Shown: in pieces, positions 45,096 through 54,316 of the stretch
Layout of the letters: every line of letters begins with the position of its first letter
Position numbering within the stretch: position 1 is the stretch's first letter
Assembly: GCF_018603515.1 (NCBI RefSeq)
Contig: NZ_JACATN010000006.1
Coordinates: forward strand, 267,933 to 331,932
Length of the DNA: 64,000 nt
Direction of reading: 5' to 3'
From: Zobellia barbeyronii
GTDB lineage: Bacteria > Bacteroidota > Bacteroidia > Flavobacteriales > Flavobacteriaceae
Notes under the pieces: model-generated
Databases searched by the model: none
Told to the model about the DNA's origin: nothing
What the model saw: only the letters and a program-made list of their open reading frames with translations
Program-made: the position numbers and the translations under genes

Positions 45096-46430
45096 TTAAT
45101 CTTTTGAAATGGCCATAGCGCTATTCGTACCACCAAAACCATAGTTTAAACATACAATTTGATTGATGGGTTTGGCTAGTGCCAATTGAGGAAGTAAATT
45201 ACGATAGGCAGCCAATGGTTCTTTTGGACCTTGCCAATCATCTTTTGTTTGAAACGACTCAAGCTCCGTCTTTAAATTATCACTATTTAGACATGGAGAA
45301 ACCATTTGTTTCTTCAACATTAACAAAGAAACGATTACCTCCACTGCTCCTGCAGCGCCTAACATATGACCAAATTGAGATTTTGGTGCACTTACGTGGT
45401 AACCATCCTTACCCAATTGTGCCGCAATACTAAAAAGTTCCACTACATCTCCGGTAGCTGTTGATGTTCCATGGGCTTTAACCACATCTGGATTAATATA
45501 CGTTTGTTTTTTTAAGCCTGTCCATAGTCTTTGTTGACCATCAAAAGAAGGTGCAAACATATCACCATCACCATCAGAATTATTAAAATATCCATCTATT
45601 ACTCCTAGAATATTTGCTCCCCTTGCCTTGGCCTGGTCGTAATTTTCTAAAGCTACAATACCGCAACCAAATGAACACACAAAACCATTTCTGTCCTTAT
45701 CATAAGGCCTAGAGCTCTCTTCTGGACTAAACTTGGTACTTAAAACCTGCATAGCATCAAAACCAATTAAGGTTTCTAAGGCTGTACCTTCCGTACCTCC
45801 GGCAATAACCCTATCCTGAAGACCAAAAGCTATTAAGCGATATGCATAACCAATACTACCTAGCCCTGTAGCACAGGCAGAACCAATAGCCTCACAAACT
45901 CCTTTGTTTTTAATAAGACAAGATACATTGGCTGCATCTCTATAAATCATAGACCTAGACACATTACTAGAACCTAAAGCTCTTGTTTTTTTACCGTGTT
46001 CAAAAAATAAATTCCAGACTTTACGGGTTCCTTCTTGACCTCCCGAACCTGTACCAATTACAACTCCGGTTTCCTCGGACTCTATTTCTTCTTTAGTCCA
46101 ACCTGCATCTTTAATAGCTCCAAGACTAGCTTTCATAGCCCATGCACTACCCAAATCACTAGTCGCTAAATTAACGTTGGGTATCTGCCCACTTATATCC
46201 TCTAAGTCCATAGGATATTCATCTGGCAAACCATTAGAGAATTTTTGGAATCCAGTTTCCTCTGGCGTAGCATAACCGGCAACTTTGGTTCGTATTTTTT
46301 TATCGTAAGAAGCTACTAAATCCCAATTTCGAATAAGTGATTGGTTGCTAAAAAGTTTTTCTTCAAATTCTTGCATGTCCTTACAATGAGGGAACACACC
46401 ATCCATACCTACAATAGCGACTTTATTCAT
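45096..46430 (-). CDS. FabB-like beta-ketoacyl-ACP synthase
   Basis: This 444-residue condensing enzyme has an intact Cys-His-His triad: C186 in SACATGLG, H320 in KAHGTSTATGD and H355 in KSQFGHMLGAAG (K350 nearby). The SDGDGDMFAPSFDGQQ segment and the RPYDKDRNGFV loop resemble E. coli FabB (KAS I) more than FabF. No chain-length-factor partner is encoded. In the operon it follows the carrier-protein gene by 47 bases. Together with the FabA-like gene it recalls the FabA/FabB pair for unsaturated fatty acids. Confidence 0.87.
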   Translation of the reverse strand: MNKVAIVGMDGVFPHCKDMQEFEEKLFSNQSLIRNWDLVASYDKKIRTKVAGYATPEETGFQKFSNGLPDEYPMDLEDISGQIPNVNLATSDLGSAWAMKASLGAIKDAGWTKEEIESEETGVVIGTGSGGQEGTRKVWNLFFEHGKKTRALGSSNVSRSMIYRDAANVSCLIKNKGVCEAIGSACATGLGSIGYAYRLIAFGLQDRVIAGGTEGTALETLIGFDAMQVLSTKFSPEESSRPYDKDRNGFVCSFGCGIVALENYDQAKARGANILGVIDGYFNNSDGDGDMFAPSFDGQQRLWTGLKKQTYINPDVVKAHGTSTATGDVVELFSIAAQLGKDGYHVSAPKSQFGHMLGAAGAVEVIVSLLMLKKQMVSPCLNSDNLKTELESFQTKDDWQGPKEPLAAYRNLLPQLALAKPINQIVCLNYGFGGTNSAMAISKD

Positions 46431-46477
46431 TTTAAAAATGGGATTTAGTTTGATTAGTGAATCTTACAGATAGATGT

Positions 46478-46738
46478 CTACTGGTTTTTAAAAGCAGCCT
46501 CTATCAAATCGATAGTTCCTGAAACCGACGATCCTAAATCATCTATATCATCATCATCAAACTCAACATCAAATTTACTTTCCGCTTTAGCAATAACATT
46601 TATCAATTCAGTTGAAGGCACCTCTAAATCTGTAATAAAATCTGTTTTCTCGGTTACATTTTTCAACTTACTAGAATCAACCTGTGGTGTATTCTCTAAA
46701 ATTTCAATAAGTCCTTTAAGTATTTCTTCTCTTGTCAT
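46478..46738 (-). CDS. Acyl carrier protein of the specialised fatty-acid operon
   Basis: An 86-residue acidic four-helix carrier protein. The expected attachment serine is S42, but the usual DSL motif reads PST (TDLEVPSTELI). The flanking hydrophobic pattern and the long acidic DDDDIDD stretch fit ACP. The gene sits between the hotdog dehydratase and the ketosynthase, which supports it as a working carrier. Altered residues around S42 may make it a poor substrate for the housekeeping AcpS, explaining the dedicated transferase. Confidence 0.82.
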   Translation of the reverse strand: MTREEILKGLIEILENTPQVDSSKLKNVTEKTDFITDLEVPSTELINVIAKAESKFDVEFDDDDIDDLGSSVSGTIDLIEAAFKNQ

Positions 46739-46750
46739 TCTACTATCTAT

Positions 46751-47311
46751 TTAAATTAAATTATTCTTTATTCCTCTACCGGTTAACCCATTAAATTCCG
46801 AAACTTCCATGTACTCCTCCGGAACTTCATCATTCCTAAATTGCTCTTCCGTATAATCTTGGTAATACTTTTCTAAATCAAAACCTTTAGATGCCTTATA
46901 TACTTTACCGCTAGAAATCATCTGACGAAACTTATAATCGTCAAAATGAGCATGAATTATAGCTGTATCTCCAAGCTTAATAAATGATTTACATATGGCC
47001 GAGCCCATCGTAAGAAAGACAAAATTGTAATTTTCATAGAGCTCAGAAAAGGTAATTCCTTTCTTTACACAAGAAATGAAAGCATTACCAGCTACTACAC
47101 TTGCCTGTCCAAAAGCCTCTATTTGATCTACTCCTCTAAAAACACCAAAATGATCATGAGTATCTTTCTCCCGTGCAGTATAAACAGCCACTACTCCTAC
47201 TCCCGGTTTGTGCCATAAAAATTCATCTATATATACTTTTGAAGGCCCATGCGGAAGTACTTCGTGGGGGGAAAGCCCTACCAAACTAGTTAAGTTATTT
47301 GTTTTCTCCAT
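46751..47311 (-). CDS. FabZ-like hotdog dehydratase
   Basis: A 186-residue hotdog-fold protein. The stretch HDHFGVFRGVDQIEAFGQ corresponds to the FabZ active-site helix, with His54 and Glu65 in the expected spacing. The N-terminal SPHEVLPHGPSKVYID matches the LPHRxPFLLID element loosely. It overlaps the FabA-like gene by 17 bases. I chose the ATG at 47311 over one five codons upstream. It may be a second dehydratase or an inactive partner subunit. Confidence 0.7.
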   Translation of the reverse strand: MEKTNNLTSLVGLSPHEVLPHGPSKVYIDEFLWHKPGVGVVAVYTAREKDTHDHFGVFRGVDQIEAFGQASVVAGNAFISCVKKGITFSELYENYNFVFLTMGSAICKSFIKLGDTAIIHAHFDDYKFRQMISSGKVYKASKGFDLEKYYQDYTEEQFRNDEVPEEYMEVSEFNGLTGRGIKNNLI

Positions 47312-47981
47312 AAAATTTACGAGCATCGTTTATCCACGATTCGGTGTTAGATTTCACTTTGTCCCATTCGGGTTTATAATATTCAGAGGCCAAACCGCTA
47401 GGTATACCCAATTCTTCTCTTGTAAAAAAGCCTACTTTGTGTTCGCCAAATTCATAAACCCTGTTATCAGGTTCGTCTACGGACATATATCCATCAAAGA
47501 AGATTAATTTTTTCTTTTTCAAAAATCTCTTTACATCCAAGTGAAAAATTATTTTTTTAGCCGTGGGGAGCACTTGTCCATAATACTCAAAAGCACCACT
47601 TAATGCTCTTCCGCGACCTGTAATTTCACAAGAACCTGCAGCCCACATACCACCAAGCTGAGCAAAGCCATCCTGCCCTTGAGCTCCTGGCATAACTGGG
47701 TCTCCTAAAAAATGACACCAAAACCATGGGTCGTTATCAGAGATAGTATAACTGGCCTTAGCATATCCTTTTCCATACTTGCCTCCTCCTTTAATATAGT
47801 TGAGCTCAACCTCATGAAAACATTGCATATAAGGTTGCGGTAAAGAAAACCAGTCTCCCTTATCCGGAGTATTATTCTTAAGACCTTGAGCTATTTGCCA
47901 TGGATGCGCTTTGGTAGAAATTAAATGGATATCTTCTTTATCTAAGAAAATAATATCTGTAGGCCATTCGGTTAATTTCAT
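47295..47981 (-). CDS. FabA-like 3-hydroxyacyl-ACP dehydratase/isomerase
   Basis: A 228-residue hotdog protein. WFWCHFLGDPVMPG (catalytic His90) and GQDGFAQLGG (Asp104) match the FabA active site, and the downstream GQVLPTAKKI string is another FabA hallmark. FabA-type enzymes dehydrate 3-hydroxyacyl chains and can isomerise the product to a cis double bond. The same fold is also used as the DH domain of PUFA synthases. It is longer than E. coli FabA by about 55 residues. It follows the FabG-like gene by 37 bases. Confidence 0.87.
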   Translation of the reverse strand: MKLTEWPTDIIFLDKEDIHLISTKAHPWQIAQGLKNNTPDKGDWFSLPQPYMQCFHEVELNYIKGGGKYGKGYAKASYTISDNDPWFWCHFLGDPVMPGAQGQDGFAQLGGMWAAGSCEITGRGRALSGAFEYYGQVLPTAKKIIFHLDVKRFLKKKKLIFFDGYMSVDEPDNRVYEFGEHKVGFFTREELGIPSGLASEYYKPEWDKVKSNTESWINDARKFYGENK

Positions 47982-48018
47982 AATTTAAAATTAGATTTAA
48001 GTTGGTTTTAACTTGAGC

Positions 48019-48753
48019 CTAGACAATGCCACCGTTTACGGCTATATTAGTTCCGTTTATATATTTCGCTTCCGCCGATAATGCAAATTTCACAACATTG
48101 GCAACTTCATTTGGATCACCAAAATAAGAAGAAGGTATCATTTCTAGATACTTTTCTTTTACATCGTCTGATAGACTTTTGGTCATATCCGTATCTATAA
48201 AACCTGGTGATACGGTTACCGCTCTAATGTTAAGGCTTTTATCTATCAAAGAAACTTCTTTAGCAATTGACTTGGTCATAGTTACCATGGCCGCTTTGGT
48301 CATGGAATAAACCACTTGGAAGGCATTACCGGTTTCGCCAACACAAGAACCCATGTTTATAATAACTCCCTCTTTATTACCTATAAATAATTTTAGAGCT
48401 GTTTTAGATATAAGCAATGGTGCTTTTACATTAATGTTAAGCATCTTATCTATATCATTTAAGGACTGGTACATTAAAGGTTTATCTAAAGCAACACCCG
48501 CATTATTCACAACACCGTAAAACGATTTTCCAGCCATCTTTTTTAGTGCACTACAAAATTCCTTTACAGCATTAATTTCTGAGAAATCCGCACACAGCAC
48601 TTCATGCTCGCCATCTAATTCCTTTAAAAGGCTCTCCAAAGATTCTGGTTTGCTGGCATGAAGGATAAGACTGTACTGCTCAGAAAGAGCAAAAGCTATT
48701 GCCTTGCCTATTCCCCTACTAGCGCCCGTTACCAAAACTTTCTTCTTCTCCAT
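48019..48753 (-). CDS. FabG-like 3-ketoacyl-ACP reductase (SDR)
   Basis: This 244-residue SDR has the NADP site TGASRGIGKA (9-18), NNAG (83-86) and the catalytic Ser136, Tyr149, Lys153. The C-terminal half ends in YINGTNIAVNGG, typical of FabG. It reduces the ketone made by the condensing enzyme. Its start overlaps the stop of the alpha/beta hydrolase gene by one base. Confidence 0.87.
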   Translation of the reverse strand: MEKKKVLVTGASRGIGKAIAFALSEQYSLILHASKPESLESLLKELDGEHEVLCADFSEINAVKEFCSALKKMAGKSFYGVVNNAGVALDKPLMYQSLNDIDKMLNINVKAPLLISKTALKLFIGNKEGVIINMGSCVGETGNAFQVVYSMTKAAMVTMTKSIAKEVSLIDKSLNIRAVTVSPGFIDTDMTKSLSDDVKEKYLEMIPSSYFGDPNEVANVVKFALSAEAKYINGTNIAVNGGIV

Positions 48754-49607
48754 TAAGTTATTATTTTTGCTTCCTTTGTTTTTTCTAACTCCTTCATGAT
48801 AATATTATAGACTTCCTCTGATTGCAAGGAGTGCCCCAATCTTGAGGTAGTATAAAACGTGGAGTCCTTCCAATTCTCTGCAATATTCACCCCATCCCTA
48901 TACAGGTTCAACTTATCATTCCTATCATGAATAACGGCCCCCGGGATATCAATTTTCTTTACAAAATCTGCGGCGTTGTAATAATCCTGATCGTTCTCAA
49001 AAAACTTAGTGAATTCCCTATCGTAGGCTTTTATGGTCTGCTCGCTAAATCCCAACAGTTTAATAAAAACTGTTGTTAAATCTATTAGCCTGTCAGGAGC
49101 ACCCAGAGAAATTATTTTTTTAATCCCATTACTTTCAAAATGAGATTTATAATAGAGTGCCGCTAATCCTCCAACCGAATGTGCTATGATTACTTCCGGG
49201 TTAAAATATTTTACTACTACATCTAACGTTAAAGCATATTGATAAGCATCAAAGAAACGACCTCCTGAAGCACCATGGGCTGGAGCATCCATACTTATAA
49301 CATCATAAGATTTTTCTTGAAGTCCAGGCAATAAGGGAGTCCATCTGGCCGAATTAGATTGCCAACCGTGCATTAAGAGTACTCTTTTCCCCTCACCTTT
49401 CCATCGGTAGGTTTGAATCTTTGATTTATTCAGATACAGAGTTTTGGTTTCTGCATCTTTTAGAAGCTCTGCATGTTTACTTTTGATTTTTCCTGCCTGT
49501 GGATATCTAAAAAGATACAACGCCATACGTGCCCCAAGTTTAGGCGAAACACGAACAATAAGATTAATCAATCGCCCAACAAGTTTGGGGATTTGGGCTG
49601 ACTTCAT
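48753..49607 (-). CDS. Alpha/beta hydrolase, first gene of the fatty-acid operon
   Basis: This 284-residue alpha/beta hydrolase has the nucleophile S144 in IAHSVGGLA, the HGW oxyanion motif (80-82), DAPAHGASGG near 108-115 and a late His in SRLGHSLQ. It is cytoplasmic, with no signal peptide. In this setting it could release or trim the finished acyl chain as a thioesterase. This is an inference from position, and it could equally act on another ester. It overlaps the FabG-like gene by one base. Confidence 0.8.
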   Translation of the reverse strand: MKSAQIPKLVGRLINLIVRVSPKLGARMALYLFRYPQAGKIKSKHAELLKDAETKTLYLNKSKIQTYRWKGEGKRVLLMHGWQSNSARWTPLLPGLQEKSYDVISMDAPAHGASGGRFFDAYQYALTLDVVVKYFNPEVIIAHSVGGLAALYYKSHFESNGIKKIISLGAPDRLIDLTTVFIKLLGFSEQTIKAYDREFTKFFENDQDYYNAADFVKKIDIPGAVIHDRNDKLNLYRDGVNIAENWKDSTFYTTSRLGHSLQSEEVYNIIMKELEKTKEAKIIT

Positions 49608-50080
49608 TACTTGTGATTTAGTCTGTTTGGGGATACCTGCTTAGTCACATACCTTCACAAATTTAGCAAAACTATAGAGAGTTCCTAATCAATTTTAATA
49701 TCATTGACCTCAAACAATTCTATAGTAATTTTAGGCAAAATTTTCTTTAAAATTACATCAACACCAACTAAATATTATCGAAATATTAGTTTCTTAATAC
49801 CGATTATAAAATCTACCGAAAGCGCAAAAATTCAATCTTTTTGAAGAAAACTATGCAATTTTATAATACGTTATAATTTGAAGAAAATTCAATTATATTT
49901 TAGTAAAGCACCTATGAGACAACTAATTTCTACAGAGTAATATGTTTGTCAAAAGAAATAGTTGTAGAAGAGGTAACTTTAATGCTAACCGAGCCTATTT
50001 AATAAATAAATAAGCTGTAAACAAGCAAAACAATAGATTCTAATTAAGGACAGAGAAGTATAAAGTAAATTAAGCGATAG
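49608..50080. other. AT-rich intergenic region between the fatty-acid operon and the FG-GAP gene
   Basis: 473 bases with many short A/T runs. The only supported site is a TAGTTTTG box at 49667-49674 (minus strand). I see no open frame of note, no long hairpin and no RNA gene. Confidence 0.45.
49667..49674 (-). promoter_or_regulatory. Possible -7 box (TAGTTTTG) for the fatty-acid operon
   Basis: An exact TAnnTTTG on the minus strand, 60 bases before the hydrolase ATG. A TTG lies 15 bases further upstream, slightly closer than the usual 17-23. Confidence 0.4.
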
Positions 50081-51376
50081 TTATTGAGGTCTAAGAAACA
50101 ATGTGTATAACGTTCCTGTTCCTCCAGCTCCACCCCCAAAATTTATAGCCATGGAACCATCGCCTTTTAGGTCTCCCCCAAAAGAAATGGAACGGGAAAA
50201 ACGTTCTTCTAGTTCCAAATTTAAATCAAAACCACCTTCCGCATTATTTATTCTATCGTAGGCTTTTACGGTCCTGTCCGCATTTAGATAAACTACATAT
50301 CCCCAACCTTCATTTTGTTGGTTTGCTCCAGTAATTAAATCAGGTATTCCATCTCCGTTAATATCTCCAGGCGCGCACATGGCATGCCCAAAATTAGCAC
50401 CAAACGTACCATTAGGATTGATATCTGTAGTTAGCTCATCTTCAAAACCGTTTAAGTTTTCAGTTATTTTAGTTTTGGCTACCACATTATACGTGGTGTT
50501 GTCCAAAGAGAGTATCCAAATAGCACCTTTTCCTCCATTGGACATAAATGCACCTACAGCCAACTCCTTGTTCCCATCATTATCCAAATCGCCAAGCATA
50601 GCAACTTCCCTTCCTCCAAATTGATCTTCATTTTCTAGGCCAGTTCCAAAACCACCTTGTGTAGAGCTAATTGTTACTTTGTCAGAATAGATAACTTGAG
50701 ATGAACTATTCAAAAACAAAATATCTATGGCTCCGCGATTAGTTCCACCGTCATCAGAACCCGGAACGCAGGCAACCAAATCTATTCTATCATCTCCGTT
50801 TAAATCTCCAATAGCCGATAAGCCATTAGCAATAATATTTTCATTTTTAACAAAATCCTTGACCGTCCCATCTATATTTAAATGAATAATGTATAGTGAA
50901 TTGTTAGGAGCAACTGGCGCTGATACAGCTATATCAGGAATATCATCATTATCATAATCTCCAATACCTGCTACACCGTAACCAAAAAAAATTCCGTCAT
51001 TTAGAGTGTCTGTAAAACCTCCTTCCAACATCGATATTTTTTGATTGGATTGTACAGTTCCATCGCTATTCATGAATAAGATATACACGGCCCCAGCATC
51101 TATTGCCCCGTCATCATCAGAGCGTGCACCTACTACAAAGTCTATTACTCCATCACCATTAACATCACCTATTTTATTATGATCTCTTCCAAACCTATCT
51201 CCTCCTTCTAAATTGGCAACCAACCCTCCTGAGCCCTCATTTAAAGTTATAAAGCCTTCCGGTTGATATTGTAAAGTTTCTGTTGTTTCCGTTGTCTCCG
51301 TAATTTGGTTTGAGTTGTCGTCATTACTACAACTTATAAGGACTAGAATAATCAAAAGGAATGCTAGATTTTTCAT
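50081..51376 (-). CDS. FG-GAP repeat (integrin-alpha-like) lipoprotein
   Basis: This 431-residue surface lipoprotein (Cys16 in LISCSND) is made of about six to seven FG-GAP repeats, each with a DxNxDGxxD calcium loop (for example DVNGDGVIDFVVGA, GDYDNDDIPDIAVSA, DINGDGIPDLITGA). The repeats should fold into a beta propeller. Such proteins bind partners or surfaces; no enzymatic motif is seen. I chose ATG 51376 over an in-frame GTG 13 codons upstream. No type IX sorting domain is visible at the C-terminus. Confidence 0.87.
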   Translation of the reverse strand: MKNLAFLLIILVLISCSNDDNSNQITETTETTETLQYQPEGFITLNEGSGGLVANLEGGDRFGRDHNKIGDVNGDGVIDFVVGARSDDDGAIDAGAVYILFMNSDGTVQSNQKISMLEGGFTDTLNDGIFFGYGVAGIGDYDNDDIPDIAVSAPVAPNNSLYIIHLNIDGTVKDFVKNENIIANGLSAIGDLNGDDRIDLVACVPGSDDGGTNRGAIDILFLNSSSQVIYSDKVTISSTQGGFGTGLENEDQFGGREVAMLGDLDNDGNKELAVGAFMSNGGKGAIWILSLDNTTYNVVAKTKITENLNGFEDELTTDINPNGTFGANFGHAMCAPGDINGDGIPDLITGANQQNEGWGYVVYLNADRTVKAYDRINNAEGGFDLNLELEERFSRSISFGGDLKGDGSMAINFGGGAGGTGTLYTLFLRPQ

Positions 51377-51747
51377 AAGAATATTTTGCTTGCTCCTTTG
51401 ACTGGTATTTATCACAATAGTTTAATTTTAAAATAAAAACCTCAAATAAGGTGAGATAATATATTGAAAAAAATATAATTAAAACATCTCTAATTTATCA
51501 AAGAAGACAAATGGAATATTAGTTCCTCTAAAAATTTACTCTCTTAATAGTATTTGGAATAAAGAAAATAATTTAGTTCAAGAGTTATTACTATTACCTA
51601 AACATTGATTCAGTCAAACTTTGTAATTCTTTTAAATTGAAAATTTTTACTACACTTTACCTCGTCTCAATAAAAAATACGCATTCCTGTGTATAGCTTA
51701 AAAAAAATGTGACCTTTGTACTATGCAATAAGGTAAATGAAGAGTGA
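51377..51747. other. AT-rich divergent intergenic region
   Basis: 371 bases between the FG-GAP and YoaK-family genes. A GACCTTTG, one base off the -7 consensus, lies at 51711-51718. No hairpin, repeat or RNA gene is recognised. Confidence 0.4.
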
Positions 51748-52512
51748 ATGTTCAGACATCAAGGTAAAAGCAGAACACTAAAACATAATCTGCAGATTGC
51801 TACAGTTTTGTCTTTTGTAGCAGGAATCGTTAATGTAACAGGGTTTTTATCAATTGAACAACTGACTACCAATGTCACTGGGCATTTTGCGCTGTTTATT
51901 TATGATGTGGCTAATTTTAAGTTCTGGAAAGGAACCATATATTTTCTCTATATTTTCTCTTTTCTTTTTGGTTCTTTTTTATCCAGTTTCCTGATAGAAA
52001 AGTTTCGAGCGAATAAAAAATTAAACGTTTTTGTTCTACCCACAATAATTGAATGTCTGATTTTAGTTTCCATAGCCCTATTGAGCAATGTTATGGAAAT
52101 GGAATATCCGGACGCTATTGCCTGTATGTTACTTTTTGCCATGGGACTTCAGAACTCCTATGTTACAAAAATTTCTAATGCCGTAGTTAGAACTACCCAC
52201 CTAACAGGCCTTTTTACCGATTTAGGCATAGAACTTTCCCAGTTGTTCTTCCCCAAATTACACCCGAACAGAAAAAAACTAAAATCCACTATTCAGTTAC
52301 GCATCTCTATTATTCTTTTCTTTTTTGGAGGAGGATTAATGGGCGGGTTTCTCTATTCTAGAGCTGATTTAAAGCTGAACACTCTTATAATAGCTGCTGT
52401 TATTCTTCTAATTAGTTTGTTTTATGATGACATTAGATATCGTCTCATAAAAGTAAAAAGAAAGTATAATCAAAAAAAAAGTGGAAAACATAAGCATGCA
52501 TTTCGCAGGTGA
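51748..52512 (+). CDS. YoaK family (DUF1275) membrane protein
   Basis: A 254-residue membrane protein with about six helices. The N-terminal SFVAGIVNVTGFLS and TNVTGHFALF motifs and the central AMGLQNSYVTKISNAVVRTTHLTG string are hallmarks of YoaK/DUF1275. Its function is unresolved; a transport role is assumed. It ends in a long Lys/Arg-rich cytoplasmic tail. It stands alone, convergent with the glycosyltransferase gene. Confidence 0.88.
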   Translation: MFRHQGKSRTLKHNLQIATVLSFVAGIVNVTGFLSIEQLTTNVTGHFALFIYDVANFKFWKGTIYFLYIFSFLFGSFLSSFLIEKFRANKKLNVFVLPTIIECLILVSIALLSNVMEMEYPDAIACMLLFAMGLQNSYVTKISNAVVRTTHLTGLFTDLGIELSQLFFPKLHPNRKKLKSTIQLRISIILFFFGGGLMGGFLYSRADLKLNTLIIAAVILLISLFYDDIRYRLIKVKRKYNQKKSGKHKHAFRR

Positions 52513-52566
52513 TTTAATGAGCCTAAAAGAATACGATGTTTTCTGAGTAATCTAATAGATTAATTT

Positions 52567-53796
52567 TTAATAAAACTGAGCCGTTACCGCGTCTATCTTA
52601 TTTTCCCATGTATTTGCCATAGCTCTTTTATATGCTTGTTCTGATGCTTTTTTTCTAAAATCTGGGTTAGAATACATATGTTCAATAGCATTTGCAATAT
52701 CTTCGGCTGTGCCATCTGTAGTAGTAGGTGTTATTTTTATACCACAATCTTCGGTCACAATAGTTCTCATTCCACTTATATTCATTGTTATAATAGGTAA
52801 ACCAAATCCCATCGCTTCAGTTGCCTGGAGACCTGCCGTATCCCTTAAAGGGCAAAAAAGCATTACATCAGCATTTTCATATTCTTCGTGAACTTGGGAA
52901 TAAGGAATCCAACCTAAATGTTGAATTTTTGAAGGATCTAGTTTATATTTCTTTATCCAACCTTGTACTTTCCCTCCCTGTTCTCCATCTCCAACAATAA
53001 TGAGCTTAAAATTAACGTACTCTGGTAAAAAAGATAATGCCTTAAGTGACAATTCCAGACCTCTACGAGGTATTAATCTGCCTACCCACAATATTCTAAA
53101 TTCCTCTGTAGGCTCCTTAGCATTAAATTGATTTCCCTCAAATTGTTTTGGCAGTGCTGAGTCGCTGACGCTAAAGTCGTGTCCTTCCTTGTAATATTTT
53201 GAAGTTTTAAGTAGTGTTTTTGTTTCTTCATTAACCGTTAAAATAACATCCGCTTTTTTTAAAGTTTCATTCAAAGAAGTATTGTACTTCATAAGAAATT
53301 CAGACATATATTTTCTAATTATCTCGGTACCCCATGAAGAGCCAAAATAAGGTTTAAAAATGGGTAATGACATCTGTCCACCACCTACTGGACCAAATAT
53401 AATTTTGCAATCATCTAATTTATATAAGCTGCTACCTTGCTGAAAACTGCCATAACTAACGTGATGGGCAATATCAAAATTATATTTTTCATGTAAAGAT
53501 ACCGCTACATTTGAAGCCTTCTTTTTCCACAAAAAGTAATGCGCATAAATTACTTTTTTTGAATTATTAAGCCAGTATTTATCTGCAACAAAAGGAAATT
53601 TTATAGGTATAAAATGAAGGTTATCCAACTTTAGTTCTTGCTTCTCTTTTTCACAATCTTCATGATCCTCTGTATTCGTAATACACCATACTTCAAAACC
53701 TTTCGAGGCTAAGCCTACAGCCCATGACCAGCCAACACAATATTCAGAACCCTTATATGGCGAGCAAGCATATGCACTTAATAATACTCTCTTCAT
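52567..53796 (-). CDS. Glycosyltransferase family 4
   Basis: This 409-residue GT-B enzyme has an N-terminal acceptor domain beginning with LLSAYACSPYKGSEYCVGW. The C-terminal donor domain has the retaining GT4 motifs: WVGRLIPRRGLELSLKA, a nucleotide loop (IVGDGEQ) and the EAMGFGLPII catalytic Glu region. It should transfer a sugar from a nucleotide donor during polysaccharide or glycolipid synthesis. It is not in a polysaccharide cluster. A far-upstream TATTTTTG at 54026-54033 is too distant to be convincing. Confidence 0.87.
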   Translation of the reverse strand: MKRVLLSAYACSPYKGSEYCVGWSWAVGLASKGFEVWCITNTEDHEDCEKEKQELKLDNLHFIPIKFPFVADKYWLNNSKKVIYAHYFLWKKKASNVAVSLHEKYNFDIAHHVSYGSFQQGSSLYKLDDCKIIFGPVGGGQMSLPIFKPYFGSSWGTEIIRKYMSEFLMKYNTSLNETLKKADVILTVNEETKTLLKTSKYYKEGHDFSVSDSALPKQFEGNQFNAKEPTEEFRILWVGRLIPRRGLELSLKALSFLPEYVNFKLIIVGDGEQGGKVQGWIKKYKLDPSKIQHLGWIPYSQVHEEYENADVMLFCPLRDTAGLQATEAMGFGLPIITMNISGMRTIVTEDCGIKITPTTTDGTAEDIANAIEHMYSNPDFRKKASEQAYKRAMANTWENKIDAVTAQFY

Positions 53797-54316
53797 TTTA
53801 ATTAATTAAAGAATAGACCATCGTCTAATTTTACCATTATAAAAATAACTTTCATGGTTGTCTCCTTACTGGTAAGGAAAGGTTTAAGCATTATTATAAT
53901 TAGATTGTAGCTGAACCCTTACTCCTACTTTAGAAAAGAGGATTGTTGAACAACTATGACTTAAGACTATTAGTGGTTTGGTTTTAAACGTTTTTGAAAT
54001 ACTACAATGTACTACGATTATCCTACAAAAATAGGATTTTATAAAACAATAAATCCTAACCTCAAAGATCCTTAAAAATGCATAAATTCCCTAAAATCAA
54101 AGTTACTTGTATATAATAAACGTGTTGAACACCTTCATATTACGTCTTAAAAACTTTCACATAACATTATTCGGTCGATATAATTTGATTTTAATCGATT
54201 ATTTTTAACTAAGTCTTTTATTTTTTAACAAAGGCTTTATCTTCGTCATCAATCTCAAGAGATGGAAACTCTTTAAAACATGCCTTTATATTTAAAGTGA
54301 AAAAAAATTGCTTTAA
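53797..54316. other. Long AT-rich divergent intergenic region
   Basis: 520 bases between two divergent genes. A minus-strand TATTTTTG box lies at 54026-54033 inside a small stem (TCCTA/TAGGA). No TTG half, RNA gene or long repeat was found. Regulatory DNA is likely, but nothing definite can be named. Confidence 0.4.

Noticed and set aside
43892..49607. Flexirubin, aryl-polyene or PUFA assignment for the fatty-acid operon
   Set aside because: No ammonia lyase, AMP-ligase, acyltransferase, chain-length factor, DarA/DarB or large Pfa synthase gene is present, and a FabI-like reductase argues against a polyene.
53797..54316. Small RNA or tRNA gene in the long divergent spacer
   Set aside because: No cloverleaf, T-loop sequence or strong terminator is found in this AT-rich stretch.
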